Origin: a virus
DNA length: 38,485 bases
Strand: one strand, 5' to 3'
Virus record (IMG/VR): IMGVR_UViG_3300036651_000595
Span: 1-38,485 of that record
Position 1 is the stretch's first letter. Each line of letters opens with the position of its first letter. Below are positions 1 to 7,352 of the stretch, piece by piece. Under the pieces are notes generated by a model, which saw only the letters and a program-made list of their open reading frames with translations, was not told the DNA's origin and did no database searches. Position numbers and translations under genes: made by a program.

Positions 1-199
1 AGGCGGCCCACACCTTCATACGGCCGATGGCCTCGGCGATGTCGGCCGACGTGACCTTGCCGCCGTGCTTCTTGGCGATGCCTCGGGCCACGCCTCGGAT
101 GTATCCGGGCAGCCCGCCAGCCTTGGTCACCCAATTCTTGCCGGTGCCGAGCGGGCTCTCGTCAATGGGGCGGCCACCGGGGGAGATTCCTGAAGGCAT
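1..199 (-). CDS. Partial structural or morphogenesis protein (N-terminal 66 aa)
   Basis: The start ATG is at 199 and the frame stays open to the window edge, so only the N-terminus is visible. It reads MPSGISPGGRPIDESPLGTG followed by NWVTKAGGLPGYIRGVARGI and an alpha-helical stretch ending GRMKVWAA. The W-V-x-K-x-G-G-L-P-x-Y-I-R-x-V-A block followed by a short helix and VKxWA is, from memory, a conserved block in small or N-terminal domains of actinophage proteins coded near capsid genes; the family name is not certain. It starts 4 nt after the stop of the 73-aa gene, so it is in the same operon. The capsid genes would be expected just beyond this edge. Confidence 0.7.
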   Translation of the reverse strand, partial: MPSGISPGGRPIDESPLGTGKNWVTKAGGLPGYIRGVARGIAKKHGGKVTSADIAEAIGRMKVWAA

Positions 200-203
200 G
201 ACA

Positions 204-425
204 CTACGCCGGAATCAGGTAGCCAAGCGACTCAAGCAGCACTATTAGTGCGTTGATCGCGACCTTGTTGGCGTTGGCGAGGGTGATGGACGACGGGCCG
301 TCCGTGGCGTCAGGCGCGGTGACGTGCGCGACGGGGCCGCCGAATGGGATGGCAGCAACGGCCTGCGCGATAGCTTCAGCGATAGCCGCGTCGATCTCGG
401 CCGCCGATACGTGCCTCAGTGCCAT
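204..425 (-). CDS. Small structural protein, possibly fibre-like (73 aa)
   Basis: An ATG at 425 follows a weak AAGGA about 12 nt upstream. The protein starts with an Ala-rich helix (residues 5-28, AAEIDAAIAEAIAQAVAAIP), followed by a short polar linker and a C-terminal helix (ANANKVAINALIVLLESLG). A helix, a linker with TLAN-type asparagines and a terminal helix ending near -GYL resembles small trimeric head-fibre or tail-fibre accessory proteins; this is a resemblance only. It lies between the repeat-containing 601-aa tail-type protein and the partial gene at the edge, in a head/tail structural operon. No enzymatic motif is present. Confidence 0.65.
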   Translation of the reverse strand: MALRHVSAAEIDAAIAEAIAQAVAAIPFGGPVAHVTAPDATDGPSSITLANANKVAINALIVLLESLGYLIPA

Positions 426-469
426 GACCAGGACGTTCCTTTGCTGTGTCGAGCGGGACTCGGCCTAGT

Positions 470-2275
470 CTACTGCTCGACCGTCTCCGTGATGGCGAGT
501 TGGCAGTCGGTGAGCAGGGTGGAGCCAGCCGTGCCGGAGAGGGGGATGTCGGTGAACTTCGGGGCGAGGTAGCTGCCGTAGAGCTTGCGGCCGTAGCTGT
601 CTCGGAAGAGGACGGTCTTGCCCGTGAACGCCTTGATCTTGGCAACCTGATCCGGGGTCAGCGCACGCAACACAATGGGATCAAGCACACGGCTCGTGGC
701 GACGCCTTGGATCAGCCGCACGTTGTAGTTCGCGTACTGCCTGAAGTCCCCTGACTGCGTGGTTGTGTCGGCGCGGAAAGAGCCGCCGCCGATGGCACCC
801 GCCGAGCCCGCGCTGACGAACTGCGAGAGATCCGACGCGAGGTTGATGATGACGCGATCAATGTTCAGCCGCGCGGTGAGTGGCGGCACCGCCGGGACGA
901 TGCCGTTGATGATCGGGACCGGCGCGTTCGCGGTGGCTCGCGCCGCCACCGCGTTGACGTTGATGTTGTCCGTGGTCGCCACGCTCGGAGCGAGTGCGTC
1001 GGCAGTCGCGGTAGCCACGACGGCGCTGACCGTACCAGAGCCGCTCACGACCGGCGCGATGGCGTCGGCGCTCGCGGTGGCGGCAGGCGGCGAGAGCGTG
1101 ACGTTGCCGTCCGTGCTCACGCTCGGGGCGATGGCGCTCGCGGTTGCGGTTGCCGCCACGGCGGTCACCGTGGCGTCCCCGGTCACGCTCGGCGCGAGCG
1201 CGTCTGCCGTGGCCGTGGCCGGGACAGCCGTCACGGTGGTCCCGGAGCCGGTACTCACGCTCGGAGCCGGAGCGTCGGCGGTTGCCGTGGCTGCGACGGC
1301 CGTGACGGTGGCGTCGCCGAACACGGTAGGTGCGATGGCTGCGGCCGTGGCGGTCGCCACGACTGCGGTCACGTCGGCCGACCCGCTCACGGTCGGAGCG
1401 GGGGCGTCAGCGGTCGCGGTGGCGGCCGGAGCGGTCACTGAAGCCGTGCCGCTGACGGTGGGGGCCGGAGACAGCGCCGTGGCGGTGGCTGGAACGGCCG
1501 CTACCGCGATGTCGCTCGTGGTGGTCACTGAGGGGGCCGGAGCGGTAGCGGACGCCGTGGCGGCCACAGCAGCCACCGTCGCGGTGCCACTGACGCTCGG
1601 GGCCACGGCCGCTGCGGTCGCCGTAGCCGCGACTGCGGTCACCGTGACATTGGTCGAGCCCGGCGCGAGGACGATGGTGAACGCGGCGTCGCGCGAAGGC
1701 GAGCCGTCCACGGTGGCGGTCAGCCCGCCGCATGAGCCCGCGCCGACGTTTCCGCCGTCCGTCGCGATCATGGTGATGTAGCCGGTGCCCGAGTCGTTGG
1801 CGTTGGCTCGGGTGGTTTCTCCGGCCGGGGCCGTCCAGGTGGTCGAGGTCGAGGACTTGCTTGCCCAGATTGAGACCACACGGCCCCCGCCAGCCGGGAC
1901 GGTGCTCGTGGGGGACGTGTAGGAGGTCGTGCCGGACGCCTGAATCGCCGAGTTGTGCGCGGCGACCGGCGTGGTCGTGTTCGTGCCGGTGTAGGCCAGC
2001 AACATCACCGAGGCGTGCGTGGTGGCCGTGTGCGTGACGTTGACGGTCGAACCAGCGTCGCCGGACTGCGCCACGCGGGTCCAGACCTTTACCTCCATCG
2101 AGGACGTTTGAGAATCCAGGGAGGTCCAGCCGCCGGGCACGGTGATGGTGTCCGTGGCGTTGATGCCGACCACGAGGATCAAGGCGTCGCCGACCGCCAC
2201 CGCCGAGGGGATGGTGACGGACCAGCTCGTGCCGTTGCCTACGGCCGTGCTGTCATTGACGAACCCGATAGACAT
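470..2275 (-). CDS. Repeat-containing tail/fibre-type protein (601 aa)
   Basis: The ATG is at 2275, preceded by a GGGGGAG Shine-Dalgarno 3 nt upstream. Three parts are visible. Residues 1-205 form a Gly/Thr/Ser-rich beta-type domain. Residues about 206-455 hold roughly 11 tandem copies of a 22-24 aa unit of the form V-T-A-V-x-A-T-A-T-A-x-A-x-A-P-x-V-S-G. Residues about 460-601 form a unique domain starting LTARLNI. Its last ~54 conserved residues before TVEQ are encoded by DNA identical over 165 bp to the end of another gene at 38318-38482. The protein is probably a virion surface or tail component in which the repeats form a rod or spacer. It is flanked by a 145-aa structural protein and the small 73-aa protein. 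The exact receptor or assembly role cannot be read from sequence. Confidence 0.85.
   Translation of the reverse strand: MSIGFVNDSTAVGNGTSWSVTIPSAVAVGDALILVVGINATDTITVPGGWTSLDSQTSSMEVKVWTRVAQSGDAGSTVNVTHTATTHASVMLLAYTGTNTTTPVAAHNSAIQASGTTSYTSPTSTVPAGGGRVVSIWASKSSTSTTWTAPAGETTRANANDSGTGYITMIATDGGNVGAGSCGGLTATVDGSPSRDAAFTIVLAPGSTNVTVTAVAATATAAAVAPSVSGTATVAAVAATASATAPAPSVTTTSDIAVAAVPATATALSPAPTVSGTASVTAPAATATADAPAPTVSGSADVTAVVATATAAAIAPTVFGDATVTAVAATATADAPAPSVSTGSGTTVTAVPATATADALAPSVTGDATVTAVAATATASAIAPSVSTDGNVTLSPPAATASADAIAPVVSGSGTVSAVVATATADALAPSVATTDNINVNAVAARATANAPVPIINGIVPAVPPLTARLNIDRVIINLASDLSQFVSAGSAGAIGGGSFRADTTTQSGDFRQYANYNVRLIQGVATSRVLDPIVLRALTPDQVAKIKAFTGKTVLFRDSYGRKLYGSYLAPKFTDIPLSGTAGSTLLTDCQLAITETVEQ
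484..648. repeat. 165-bp exact direct repeat, copy 1
   Basis: Base-by-base comparison shows 484-648 identical to 38318-38482 in the same orientation. It diverges immediately on both sides (G483 versus A38317; G649 versus C38483). Both copies are read in the same frame and encode the same 54 residues, VAKIKAFTGK through CQLAITE, at the C-terminus of a tail-type protein. Here the protein continues TVEQ-stop. Confidence 0.97.
910..1660 (-). repeat. Tandem coding repeats (about 11 x 66-72 bp)
   Basis: This is the DNA behind the Ala/Thr/Pro repeats of the 601-aa protein. Units are in frame and differ by synonymous and conservative changes (for example AVAATATAAAVAPSVSG, PAATATADAPAPTVSG, AVPATATADALAPSVTG). 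They are old, diverged protein repeats rather than fresh DNA duplications. The repeat number could still change by recombination, which would alter the length of the protein. Confidence 0.9.
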
Positions 2276-2299
2276 GTCTCCCCCTCTAGGGGGCCATTA
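2276..2299 (-). promoter_or_regulatory. Hairpin overlapping the ribosome binding site
   Basis: On the minus strand the short gap before the 601-aa gene reads CCCCC-TAGA-GGGGG-AGAC-ATG. The GGGGGAG Shine-Dalgarno can pair with the five upstream cytosines around a tetraloop. This could lower translation of the repeat protein relative to its upstream neighbour. The stem is only 5 bp, so the effect is speculative. Confidence 0.4.
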
Positions 2300-2737
2300 T
2301 CAGGCCGCCGTGATTGTCGCGATTCCCGCTGCGTCCCACGTGATCGTGAACGTGCCGGATGAGTCCGACTGATCGGCTCCGAAGTCCACGTACGCGATCA
2401 GCGGCCGAGTCGCGTCGGTGGCGGGGGTGCTGTCGTAGATCACGGCGTAGCGCGCCGTGATGGTCGATCCCGACCAAACGACATCGGCGGCGTCCAGCGC
2501 CAGCACGTTCGTCCCGGCCGTGTACGTCAAGGTGACCGAAGTGAGCGTGTCGCCGCCAGCCGTGTAGCCGGTGCCCGTGATCTCGTTGGTCACGTCCGAC
2601 TTGAACTGGTGGGTGTCCTGAGCAGGGGTGTAGCTCGAAGAGCAGAGCATGACCTTGAGCGTGTCCGAGTCGAGGACCATCTTGCCTTCGGCCATCGACT
2701 TCAGAGCGAGCCCGTAGAGCTTCGCGGTGACTGCCAT
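2300..2737 (-). CDS. Phage structural protein (145 aa)
   Basis: ATG at 2737 with AGGAGCAGGACA upstream. The protein begins MAVTAKLYGLALKSMAEGKM and contains DSDTLKVMLCSSSYTPAQD, TNEITGTGYTAGGDTL and ITARYAVIYDSTPATDATRP-type segments, then a beta-rich end (FTITWDAAGIATI). From memory, this is a widely seen virion-associated protein type in actinophages with KVMLCxSxYTPxQDxHxF, TNExTGTGYTAGG and ARYAVIYDxTP signatures. It has no assigned biochemical function and is usually annotated as a minor tail or head-associated protein. It starts 12 nt after the stop of the glycosidase-like gene and runs into the 601-aa gene. Confidence 0.8.
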   Translation of the reverse strand: MAVTAKLYGLALKSMAEGKMVLDSDTLKVMLCSSSYTPAQDTHQFKSDVTNEITGTGYTAGGDTLTSVTLTYTAGTNVLALDAADVVWSGSTITARYAVIYDSTPATDATRPLIAYVDFGADQSDSSGTFTITWDAAGIATITAA

Positions 2738-2749
2738 GTTGTCCTGCTC

Positions 2750-5101
2750 CTAGCTGTTGTAGAGGCCGAGGTCGCTGCGACCGAGGCCACCCCAAATCTG
2801 CTGGTTGTTCACCCAACTCGTCCAGGGTATCGAAGTCGGCAGGCCGCCGGTCCCGAGGTTGTAGGCACCGAACGATGGCTGAGCGGCCCCGAGGTCGCCG
2901 ATCTGGGCGAAGGTGCCCGGCGCGCTCGACACCCGGATCGTAGCCGCCGTGGTGGCTCCCGAGTTGTAGACCATGAGGTAGAGGCGCTCGCCAGGGGTGC
3001 GACCGTTCTCCGGCGTGTAGCCGTTGGCGACGAGATCGAACTTGGCCGGAGCGTTCCCGGAGCTGGGGACCGTGGTGAACATCGTGTTCACGCCAGTCGT
3101 GTAAACGCCGTTCGGCAGGATCAGGCCGTGGCTGTCATAGACCGCGAGCTGCGAGCCGGTGCCTGCGGTGCCGACCTGCGCGCTCTTGAAATTGAGCCAG
3201 ATTTGGTCGAACGTGTCGTCCTCAAGGATGAACGCCACCCAATAGGCCCAACCGCTTGTGAGGGTCTGCGTGTTCGAGTTGTGGGCCGAGCCGAAGTCGA
3301 ACGACGACGCCACGATTCCGTTCTGCCAGTTCGAGCCGCGCTTGCGGTAGACCTGCGAGTGGAAGCGGTTGTCGAGGTCGTCCATGAAGCCGCGCAGCAG
3401 CGGGCCGAGGGTCCGAACGAGATCGCCGGTCTGCGGCTTGGTCCAGTTGAAATACTTGGTGCTCGCCGTAGAGCCGAGCGTGACCTTGATGAAGCCCGAG
3501 GCCGTGTTGCTGAGCAGCGACGTGTTCGTCACAGCCACCGAGTAGGACCAGTTACCGGCGACGTTGAACTCGTCGGTCGTGCCGGTCGCCCCGGTGTAGT
3601 GAAATTGGTTGCCGTTCGGGTCTGTGAACACCCATGCGTAGCTCAGCGCCTCGCCGTTGGGGTCGGTCGCGCCGACCGAGAAGTCCCACTTCAGACTGTC
3701 GGTGGCGTTCGGCACGAGCGCCGGGGGCGTCGTGATGCTCGGAGCGGTAGCCGCGCCGGGCTGAAGCGTCGTGAACGTCGGGAGAGCACCGGAGACCGTG
3801 CCGAAGCCGGAGTTGCCGGTCGGGTTGTCCCATGTCGCGCTGTACGTGTACTCCGTGTTCACCAGGAGGCCCGTGATGTGCCACGAGACCGTGGTGCTCG
3901 GCTGGTCGGGTTGACCGGCCGCTGCGTCCTGCCGGTGTAGGTTCGTCGTGACGCCGGTCCCGAGGTAGACCCGAGCGCCGTCGATGCTGAAGCCGGTCGG
4001 CGCAGTGTCCCACCCGATCACCGCGCCGGTCCCGTCCGAGTCGAGCGAGATCACGTGCAGGCCCGTGGGGGCCGGAGCCACCGTGGCGACGCCGCCGGAC
4101 GTAAGGACGGCGTTGTTTCCGGTGGCGGCCATCGCGTTCGCGATGCCGGTGTGCTTGCCGACATGGGCCGTGCTCGTGGCCGGGTCGTCCGAGGCCAGGT
4201 AGTTCCAGTTCTGGTACTTCTGCGACGCCTGAGCCCACAGGTAGATCCCCGTGCAGATGACATCCGTGGCGGCGTTCAGGGTCGTCGCGACCCCCTCAAA
4301 CCACGCCTGCATGTCCGAGTCGCTGCCGGACTCGGCCTCGGAGAACTCGGGGCAGTTGAACGGCTTGTTCAGCGAGCGCACCCACGAGAGCGCGTTGGCG
4401 AAGGCCGTGGCGAACGGCTTGGTCGAGCCGTCATAGGTCCACGTGCCGCTGAAGTCCCCGTAGAAGTCGATCCCAAGCACGTCGATGATGTCCGCGCCAG
4501 GGTAGTACGAGTTGATGAGCCCGAGGCGGCCGTTGCTGATCCCGTACTCCGTGACGCAGAAGTTCAGGGAGAACTTGTCCCGGACCCCGGCGGTGACCAT
4601 GAGGTTGTGAAGGTGTCGGACGTAGGCGGCGTACTGCGCCGTGCTGCCGTAGGAGTTGTACTTCGGCTGGTCAACCTCGTGGTCGATGGCAAGCTCGATG
4701 TCCGGGTACGTGTAGCCGCCGTAGCTGCCGACGCCGGTCCCGGCGACGGGCGACGAGAAGTTCAGGTTGGCCGTCATGCGGGTGAACATGTCGGTCCAGT
4801 CAGAGTCCCACGAGCCGACCCCGGCGCTGACGCCGTTGGTGCCCTTCTCCCACGTGAACCCGGAAATCTGCTTGGTCTGATTGGAGACCGAAGTGACCAT
4901 CCGGCATCCCTCGTTGAACGCGACCGTATCGAGCGCGCCGGAGGTCTTGAAAGCGTCAGTCGGCCGGGTCCAGTACCAGCGGACGCCGAGTCGCTTACCG
5001 AGGTAGTGCGGGGCCGCGCCAGCTTCCGCGCGGAAGGGGGCAGCGCCGCCGTAGATGGTGCCAGCGGAGGAAAGCGTCCCCCACATGATGTTCTGCGTCA
5101 T
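2750..5101 (-). CDS. Tail-associated glycoside-hydrolase-like protein with Fn3 domains (783 aa)
   Basis: I chose the ATG at 5101, preceded by GAGGT 4 nt upstream, over longer readings because it lies just past the upstream stop. Residues about 15-325 look like a TIM-barrel glycosidase. They include WYWTRPTDAF, DIELAIDHEVDQ (about 132-143, a candidate acid/base Glu after His), VLGIDFYGDF (about 213) and NCPEFSEAESG (about 250, a candidate nucleophile Glu). The arrangement recalls GH26-like enzymes. Residues about 345-530 contain two Fn3/Ig-like segments (APAPTGLHVISLDSDG; PSITTPPALVPNATDSLKW). The rest is a beta-rich C-terminal region. The likely role is degrading capsule or wall-associated polysaccharide at the tail or fibre. 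Family and substrate are inferred; a non-catalytic receptor-binding barrel is possible. Confidence 0.75.
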   Translation of the reverse strand: MTQNIMWGTLSSAGTIYGGAAPFRAEAGAAPHYLGKRLGVRWYWTRPTDAFKTSGALDTVAFNEGCRMVTSVSNQTKQISGFTWEKGTNGVSAGVGSWDSDWTDMFTRMTANLNFSSPVAGTGVGSYGGYTYPDIELAIDHEVDQPKYNSYGSTAQYAAYVRHLHNLMVTAGVRDKFSLNFCVTEYGISNGRLGLINSYYPGADIIDVLGIDFYGDFSGTWTYDGSTKPFATAFANALSWVRSLNKPFNCPEFSEAESGSDSDMQAWFEGVATTLNAATDVICTGIYLWAQASQKYQNWNYLASDDPATSTAHVGKHTGIANAMAATGNNAVLTSGGVATVAPAPTGLHVISLDSDGTGAVIGWDTAPTGFSIDGARVYLGTGVTTNLHRQDAAAGQPDQPSTTVSWHITGLLVNTEYTYSATWDNPTGNSGFGTVSGALPTFTTLQPGAATAPSITTPPALVPNATDSLKWDFSVGATDPNGEALSYAWVFTDPNGNQFHYTGATGTTDEFNVAGNWSYSVAVTNTSLLSNTASGFIKVTLGSTASTKYFNWTKPQTGDLVRTLGPLLRGFMDDLDNRFHSQVYRKRGSNWQNGIVASSFDFGSAHNSNTQTLTSGWAYWVAFILEDDTFDQIWLNFKSAQVGTAGTGSQLAVYDSHGLILPNGVYTTGVNTMFTTVPSSGNAPAKFDLVANGYTPENGRTPGERLYLMVYNSGATTAATIRVSSAPGTFAQIGDLGAAQPSFGAYNLGTGGLPTSIPWTSWVNNQQIWGGLGRSDLGLYNS
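3098..3107. promoter_or_regulatory. CGTGTAAACG site 1
   Basis: Exact copy of the dispersed 10-mer, inside the glycosidase-like gene, where the minus strand reads GTT-TAC-ACG. Shares 13 bp (CGTGTAAACGCCG) with the site at 37972. Confidence 0.55.
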
Positions 5102-5108
5102 GCCGACC

Positions 5109-5420
5109 TCAGTCCAGAAGGTTCGAGCCCGCGAGCGAGCTGATCTGAGCGCCGAGGGTGGCTTCGACTGCGGATGTAGCGGCTGCGGTCGCTGCGGTGG
5201 TAGCGGCCGTTTGGGCGTTGCTGATCGCTTCAGCGGTGGACGTGCTGACAGGCTTGTCGGCGTCCGACGTGTTGTTGACGGCACCGAGGCCGAGGGAGGC
5301 GGCTGTCACGGTCACGTCGCCGGTTGCACCGTTGACGCTCGTGACAGCGCCGGTTGGCGCGGACGGGGCGGCACCGCCGACCTCGCCGTAGTCCGGGGGG
5401 CTGTAAATGGGGAGAGGCAC
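5109..5420 (-). CDS. Small tail-fibre-like protein
   Basis: The core VTSVNGATGDVTVTAASLGL followed by NNTSDADKPVSTSTAEAIS is the classic phage fibre motif VNGxTGxVxLTAxxxGL...N.SDxxKPVSTAT. A long Ala/Thr-rich helix to the C-terminus (TAATTAATAAATSAVEATL) suits trimeric coiled-coil packing. The start is uncertain. GTG at 5420 gives 103 aa beginning MPLPIYSPPDYGE, but it lies in the 3' arm of a perfect hairpin and has no clear ribosome binding site. TTG at 5477 gives 122 aa but abuts GGGAG with no spacing and overlaps the upstream gene. The stop is 7 nt before the start of the glycosidase-like protein, which suggests joint assembly at the tail tip or fibre. Confidence 0.75.
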   Translation of the reverse strand: MPLPIYSPPDYGEVGGAAPSAPTGAVTSVNGATGDVTVTAASLGLGAVNNTSDADKPVSTSTAEAISNAQTAATTAATAAATSAVEATLGAQISSLAGSNLLD

Positions 5421-5445
5421 ACGGCAAGAATACCGTGTGCCTCTC
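5412..5445 (-). terminator. 13-bp perfect hairpin between the nucleotide enzyme and fibre genes
   Basis: GAGAGGCACACGG (5412-5424) pairs perfectly with CCGTGTGCCTCTC (5433-5445) around an 8-nt loop. It begins 16 nt beyond the stop codon of the 282-aa gene. There is no U-tract on either strand, so it may be an attenuator or RNA-processing site rather than a full intrinsic terminator. It covers the GTG start favoured for the fibre-like gene. Confidence 0.6.
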
Positions 5446-5460
5446 GGGGCCGAGCCGGTG

Positions 5461-6309
5461 TCAGGGCCGGTCGTCAACTCCCGTGCCGGTCAGGCTGTAT
5501 TCCAAGAGCGTGAGCGCGTGCCACGCGACCGCTGCCAGGTGCGGGGAGCCCTCCGGCCACGCCGGGTCGATGTCGGTGTCCTCGCCGTCCCACCACTGCG
5601 TCAGGTGCCGCACGAGCGCCGAGTAGCTCTTGCTCCACTCGAAGCCCTTGCGCCAGTTGTTCGGCGGGTACTTGTGCGCCGTGCGGCCGTAGTGCTCGGC
5701 GACCGCCTTGAGCGCCTTGACCGGGATGAGGTCGAACCGGGCCAGCTTGACCCCCTTCATCGCGCCGGACTCGCTGACCTCGCGAACCTCGGCGGCAGGC
5801 GTGGTGATGAAGCCGCCGCTGAACGGCAGGACCGTCTCGGGGTGACGCCGGTCGAACTCGGCCGACTGGTCGGGGACGATCTGCTGCACCGCGCGGTACT
5901 GCGGCAGGATCGGCCCCAGGCCCTCCCACTTCCCCCACTTCGGGCTCCATCCGGCCTTGAACTGATCGAGCGTGTAAACGGGCAGACCGAGCGCCTTTGC
6001 CAGCGCGACCTCGGCGTTTGCACCCGAGCTGTTTTCCCACCCGTCGAGCGTGCAGACGGCCTCGGCCTCGCCGCAAATCCACGCGCAGTCGGCGGCCAGC
6101 GCCTCGCGGAGATCGAAGTCGTCGGGGTGGAGATCGTCCATGTCGCCGCTCAGCTCGTACCAGTCGATCTCGGGGTGAAGATCGCGGTCCCGCTTGGCCG
6201 GGCTGAATACCTCGTGGCCGCGCGCTTCGAGCTGATCTGCTGCGTCGTCAAACGCCGGGAAATTGAACGCCTTGCGGCCTCGCATGGGGCCGGACACGTA
6301 GACCTTCAC
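5461..6309 (-). CDS. Fused DUF4406 (deoxyribosyltransferase-like) and DUF5664/dATP-dGTP diphosphohydrolase-like protein (282 aa)
   Basis: GTG at 6309 overlaps the upstream TGA as GTGA. The N-terminal half has the DUF4406/nucleoside 2-deoxyribosyltransferase-like pattern: MKVYVSGPMRG (1-11), FPAFDDAADQLEARGHEVFSP, and GWENSSGANAEVALAKALGLP (about 90-110). The C-terminal half (about 176-270) has KGVKLARFDLIPVKALKAVA, KYPPNNWRKGFEWS, RHLTQWWDGED and SPHLAAVAWHALTLLEYSL. This matches the MazG-like dATP/dGTP diphosphohydrolase N-terminal family (DUF5664). The two halves suggest nucleotide-pool manipulation: base exchange or hydrolysis plus dNTP pyrophosphohydrolysis. It is odd that it sits inside the head/tail operon, next to a metallophosphoesterase. 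Activities are inferred from family patterns only. Confidence 0.85.
   Translation of the reverse strand: MKVYVSGPMRGRKAFNFPAFDDAADQLEARGHEVFSPAKRDRDLHPEIDWYELSGDMDDLHPDDFDLREALAADCAWICGEAEAVCTLDGWENSSGANAEVALAKALGLPVYTLDQFKAGWSPKWGKWEGLGPILPQYRAVQQIVPDQSAEFDRRHPETVLPFSGGFITTPAAEVREVSESGAMKGVKLARFDLIPVKALKAVAEHYGRTAHKYPPNNWRKGFEWSKSYSALVRHLTQWWDGEDTDIDPAWPEGSPHLAAVAWHALTLLEYSLTGTGVDDRP
5971..5980. promoter_or_regulatory. CGTGTAAACG site 2
   Basis: Exact copy inside the fused nucleotide-enzyme gene (codons GTT-TAC-ACG). Shares 14 bp (CGTGTAAACGGGCA) with one half of the promoter operator at 13362-13375. Confidence 0.55.
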
Positions 6310-7352
6310 CGTTCGTCGTCCTCCTGAAGGATGATCTTGTACTGAGCGGTTACCCGGCCCTTCACCGGGTCGATGAAGTGGAGTCGCTGGGATGGGATCG
6401 CCGAGGCGGCCATCGTGTCCCGCGCGTAGCGGTTGTCGCTCTCCGTGCTGCCGGTCTGGTAGATCGTCCCCTTTCCGTTCGCCATTGACCACTCGGCGTG
6501 ATTGTGGTAGTGGCCCATGTAGATGTCCCGGAAGTCCCAGGCGTATGCGCCGGAGCGCCACTTGTTCGCGTGGTTGACCATCGTGGTCGGCGAGGCGAAG
6601 CCGTTGCGGCCAACCTCGTCGCCGTGGATCACGAGCGCGCGGTAGTTGCCGATCTCCAACCGCTGAATGTCCTCGGGGCAGTCCTGCCAGGTGATCCGGG
6701 TCTCGTCCTTCAGCAGCGCGCGAGCGAGCTGGTACGTCATGCGGTCGGCGTTGTCCGACTTCGGCACGGCGTCCCGCTTCGAGCCGATCCGGCCGTGGTT
6801 GCCCCACTCGGGGACGACGTGGACGGTCTTGTAGATCGCCAGCGCAGCGCGGAGGGTCTCCACGATCAAGTCCGCGACGTTGACGTACTGATCGAAGAGG
6901 GTCGAGTCGATCTCGTACGGCTGCGTCGGGAAGTTGAACAAGCCCTCGATCATGTCGCCGCCGAAGGCCACCACGCAGTCGTCAACGTCGTGGTCGCTCC
7001 GGTGGATCTTGGTGATCTTGAGGGCCTTCTCGACGTAGCGCCGGACGCGCTCGCGCATGACATTGGTGTTGTAGCTCACCGTGAGCTTCGAGCCCTGCCA
7101 GTCGCTCAGGTGCCAGAGCGCGACCTCGGGCCGCCCCTTGGCCTTGCCGAGCACCGGGAGCTTGACCGGCTTGGGTGCGCCGAGCGCGAGCATGGCGCTC
7201 TGGGCTCCCTCGAACGCGGCGGCGCACAGCGCGTCCTGCTTGTTGCGGGCCTTGGCGAGCTTCCCGCTCATGGCGCGGAGCGCGTCGCGCAGTTCCTCCT
7301 TTTCGAGGTCGGCCCGGAGGATCTCGTCAAACGTGGGGTCGTCGGCGCTCAC
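6306..7352 (-). CDS. Calcineurin-like metallophosphoesterase (348 aa)
   Basis: GTG at 7352 overlaps the preceding TGA. After an N-terminal helical segment rich in charged residues (about 10-40), the metal-binding motifs appear in order: WHLSDWQG (about 80-87), FGGDMIEG (130-137), PEWGNHGRIG (181-190), VIHGDEVG (241-248) and MGHYHNHAEW (279-288). This is the complete set expected for a dinuclear metallophosphoesterase. Phage relatives are often annotated as DNA exonuclease-like or phosphoesterase; the substrate is unknown. It couples directly (GTGA) to the fused nucleotide enzyme and follows the HTH protein, so these three may act together on DNA ends or nucleotides during infection or packaging. 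Confidence 0.88.
   Translation of the reverse strand: MSADDPTFDEILRADLEKEELRDALRAMSGKLAKARNKQDALCAAAFEGAQSAMLALGAPKPVKLPVLGKAKGRPEVALWHLSDWQGSKLTVSYNTNVMRERVRRYVEKALKITKIHRSDHDVDDCVVAFGGDMIEGLFNFPTQPYEIDSTLFDQYVNVADLIVETLRAALAIYKTVHVVPEWGNHGRIGSKRDAVPKSDNADRMTYQLARALLKDETRITWQDCPEDIQRLEIGNYRALVIHGDEVGRNGFASPTTMVNHANKWRSGAYAWDFRDIYMGHYHNHAEWSMANGKGTIYQTGSTESDNRYARDTMAASAIPSQRLHFIDPVKGRVTAQYKIILQEDDER

Noticed and set aside
910-1660. CRISPR-like array because of regular repeats
   Set aside because: Units are contiguous, diverged and in frame within a protein. There are no spacers and no cas genes.
759-1781. Long plus-strand open frame across the repeat gene, and other long plus-strand frames (4055-5143, 21847-23553, 24372-25514, 30503-32005)
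   Set aside because: They mirror minus-strand genes with recognised domains. High GC with third-position bias creates such antisense frames. They lack ribosome sites and recognisable domains.
5461-6309. 2-aminoadenine (Z) genome pathway
   Set aside because: The DUF5664-like half alone is not enough. No PurZ or DatZ gene is recognisable in the window, although the genome is incomplete.
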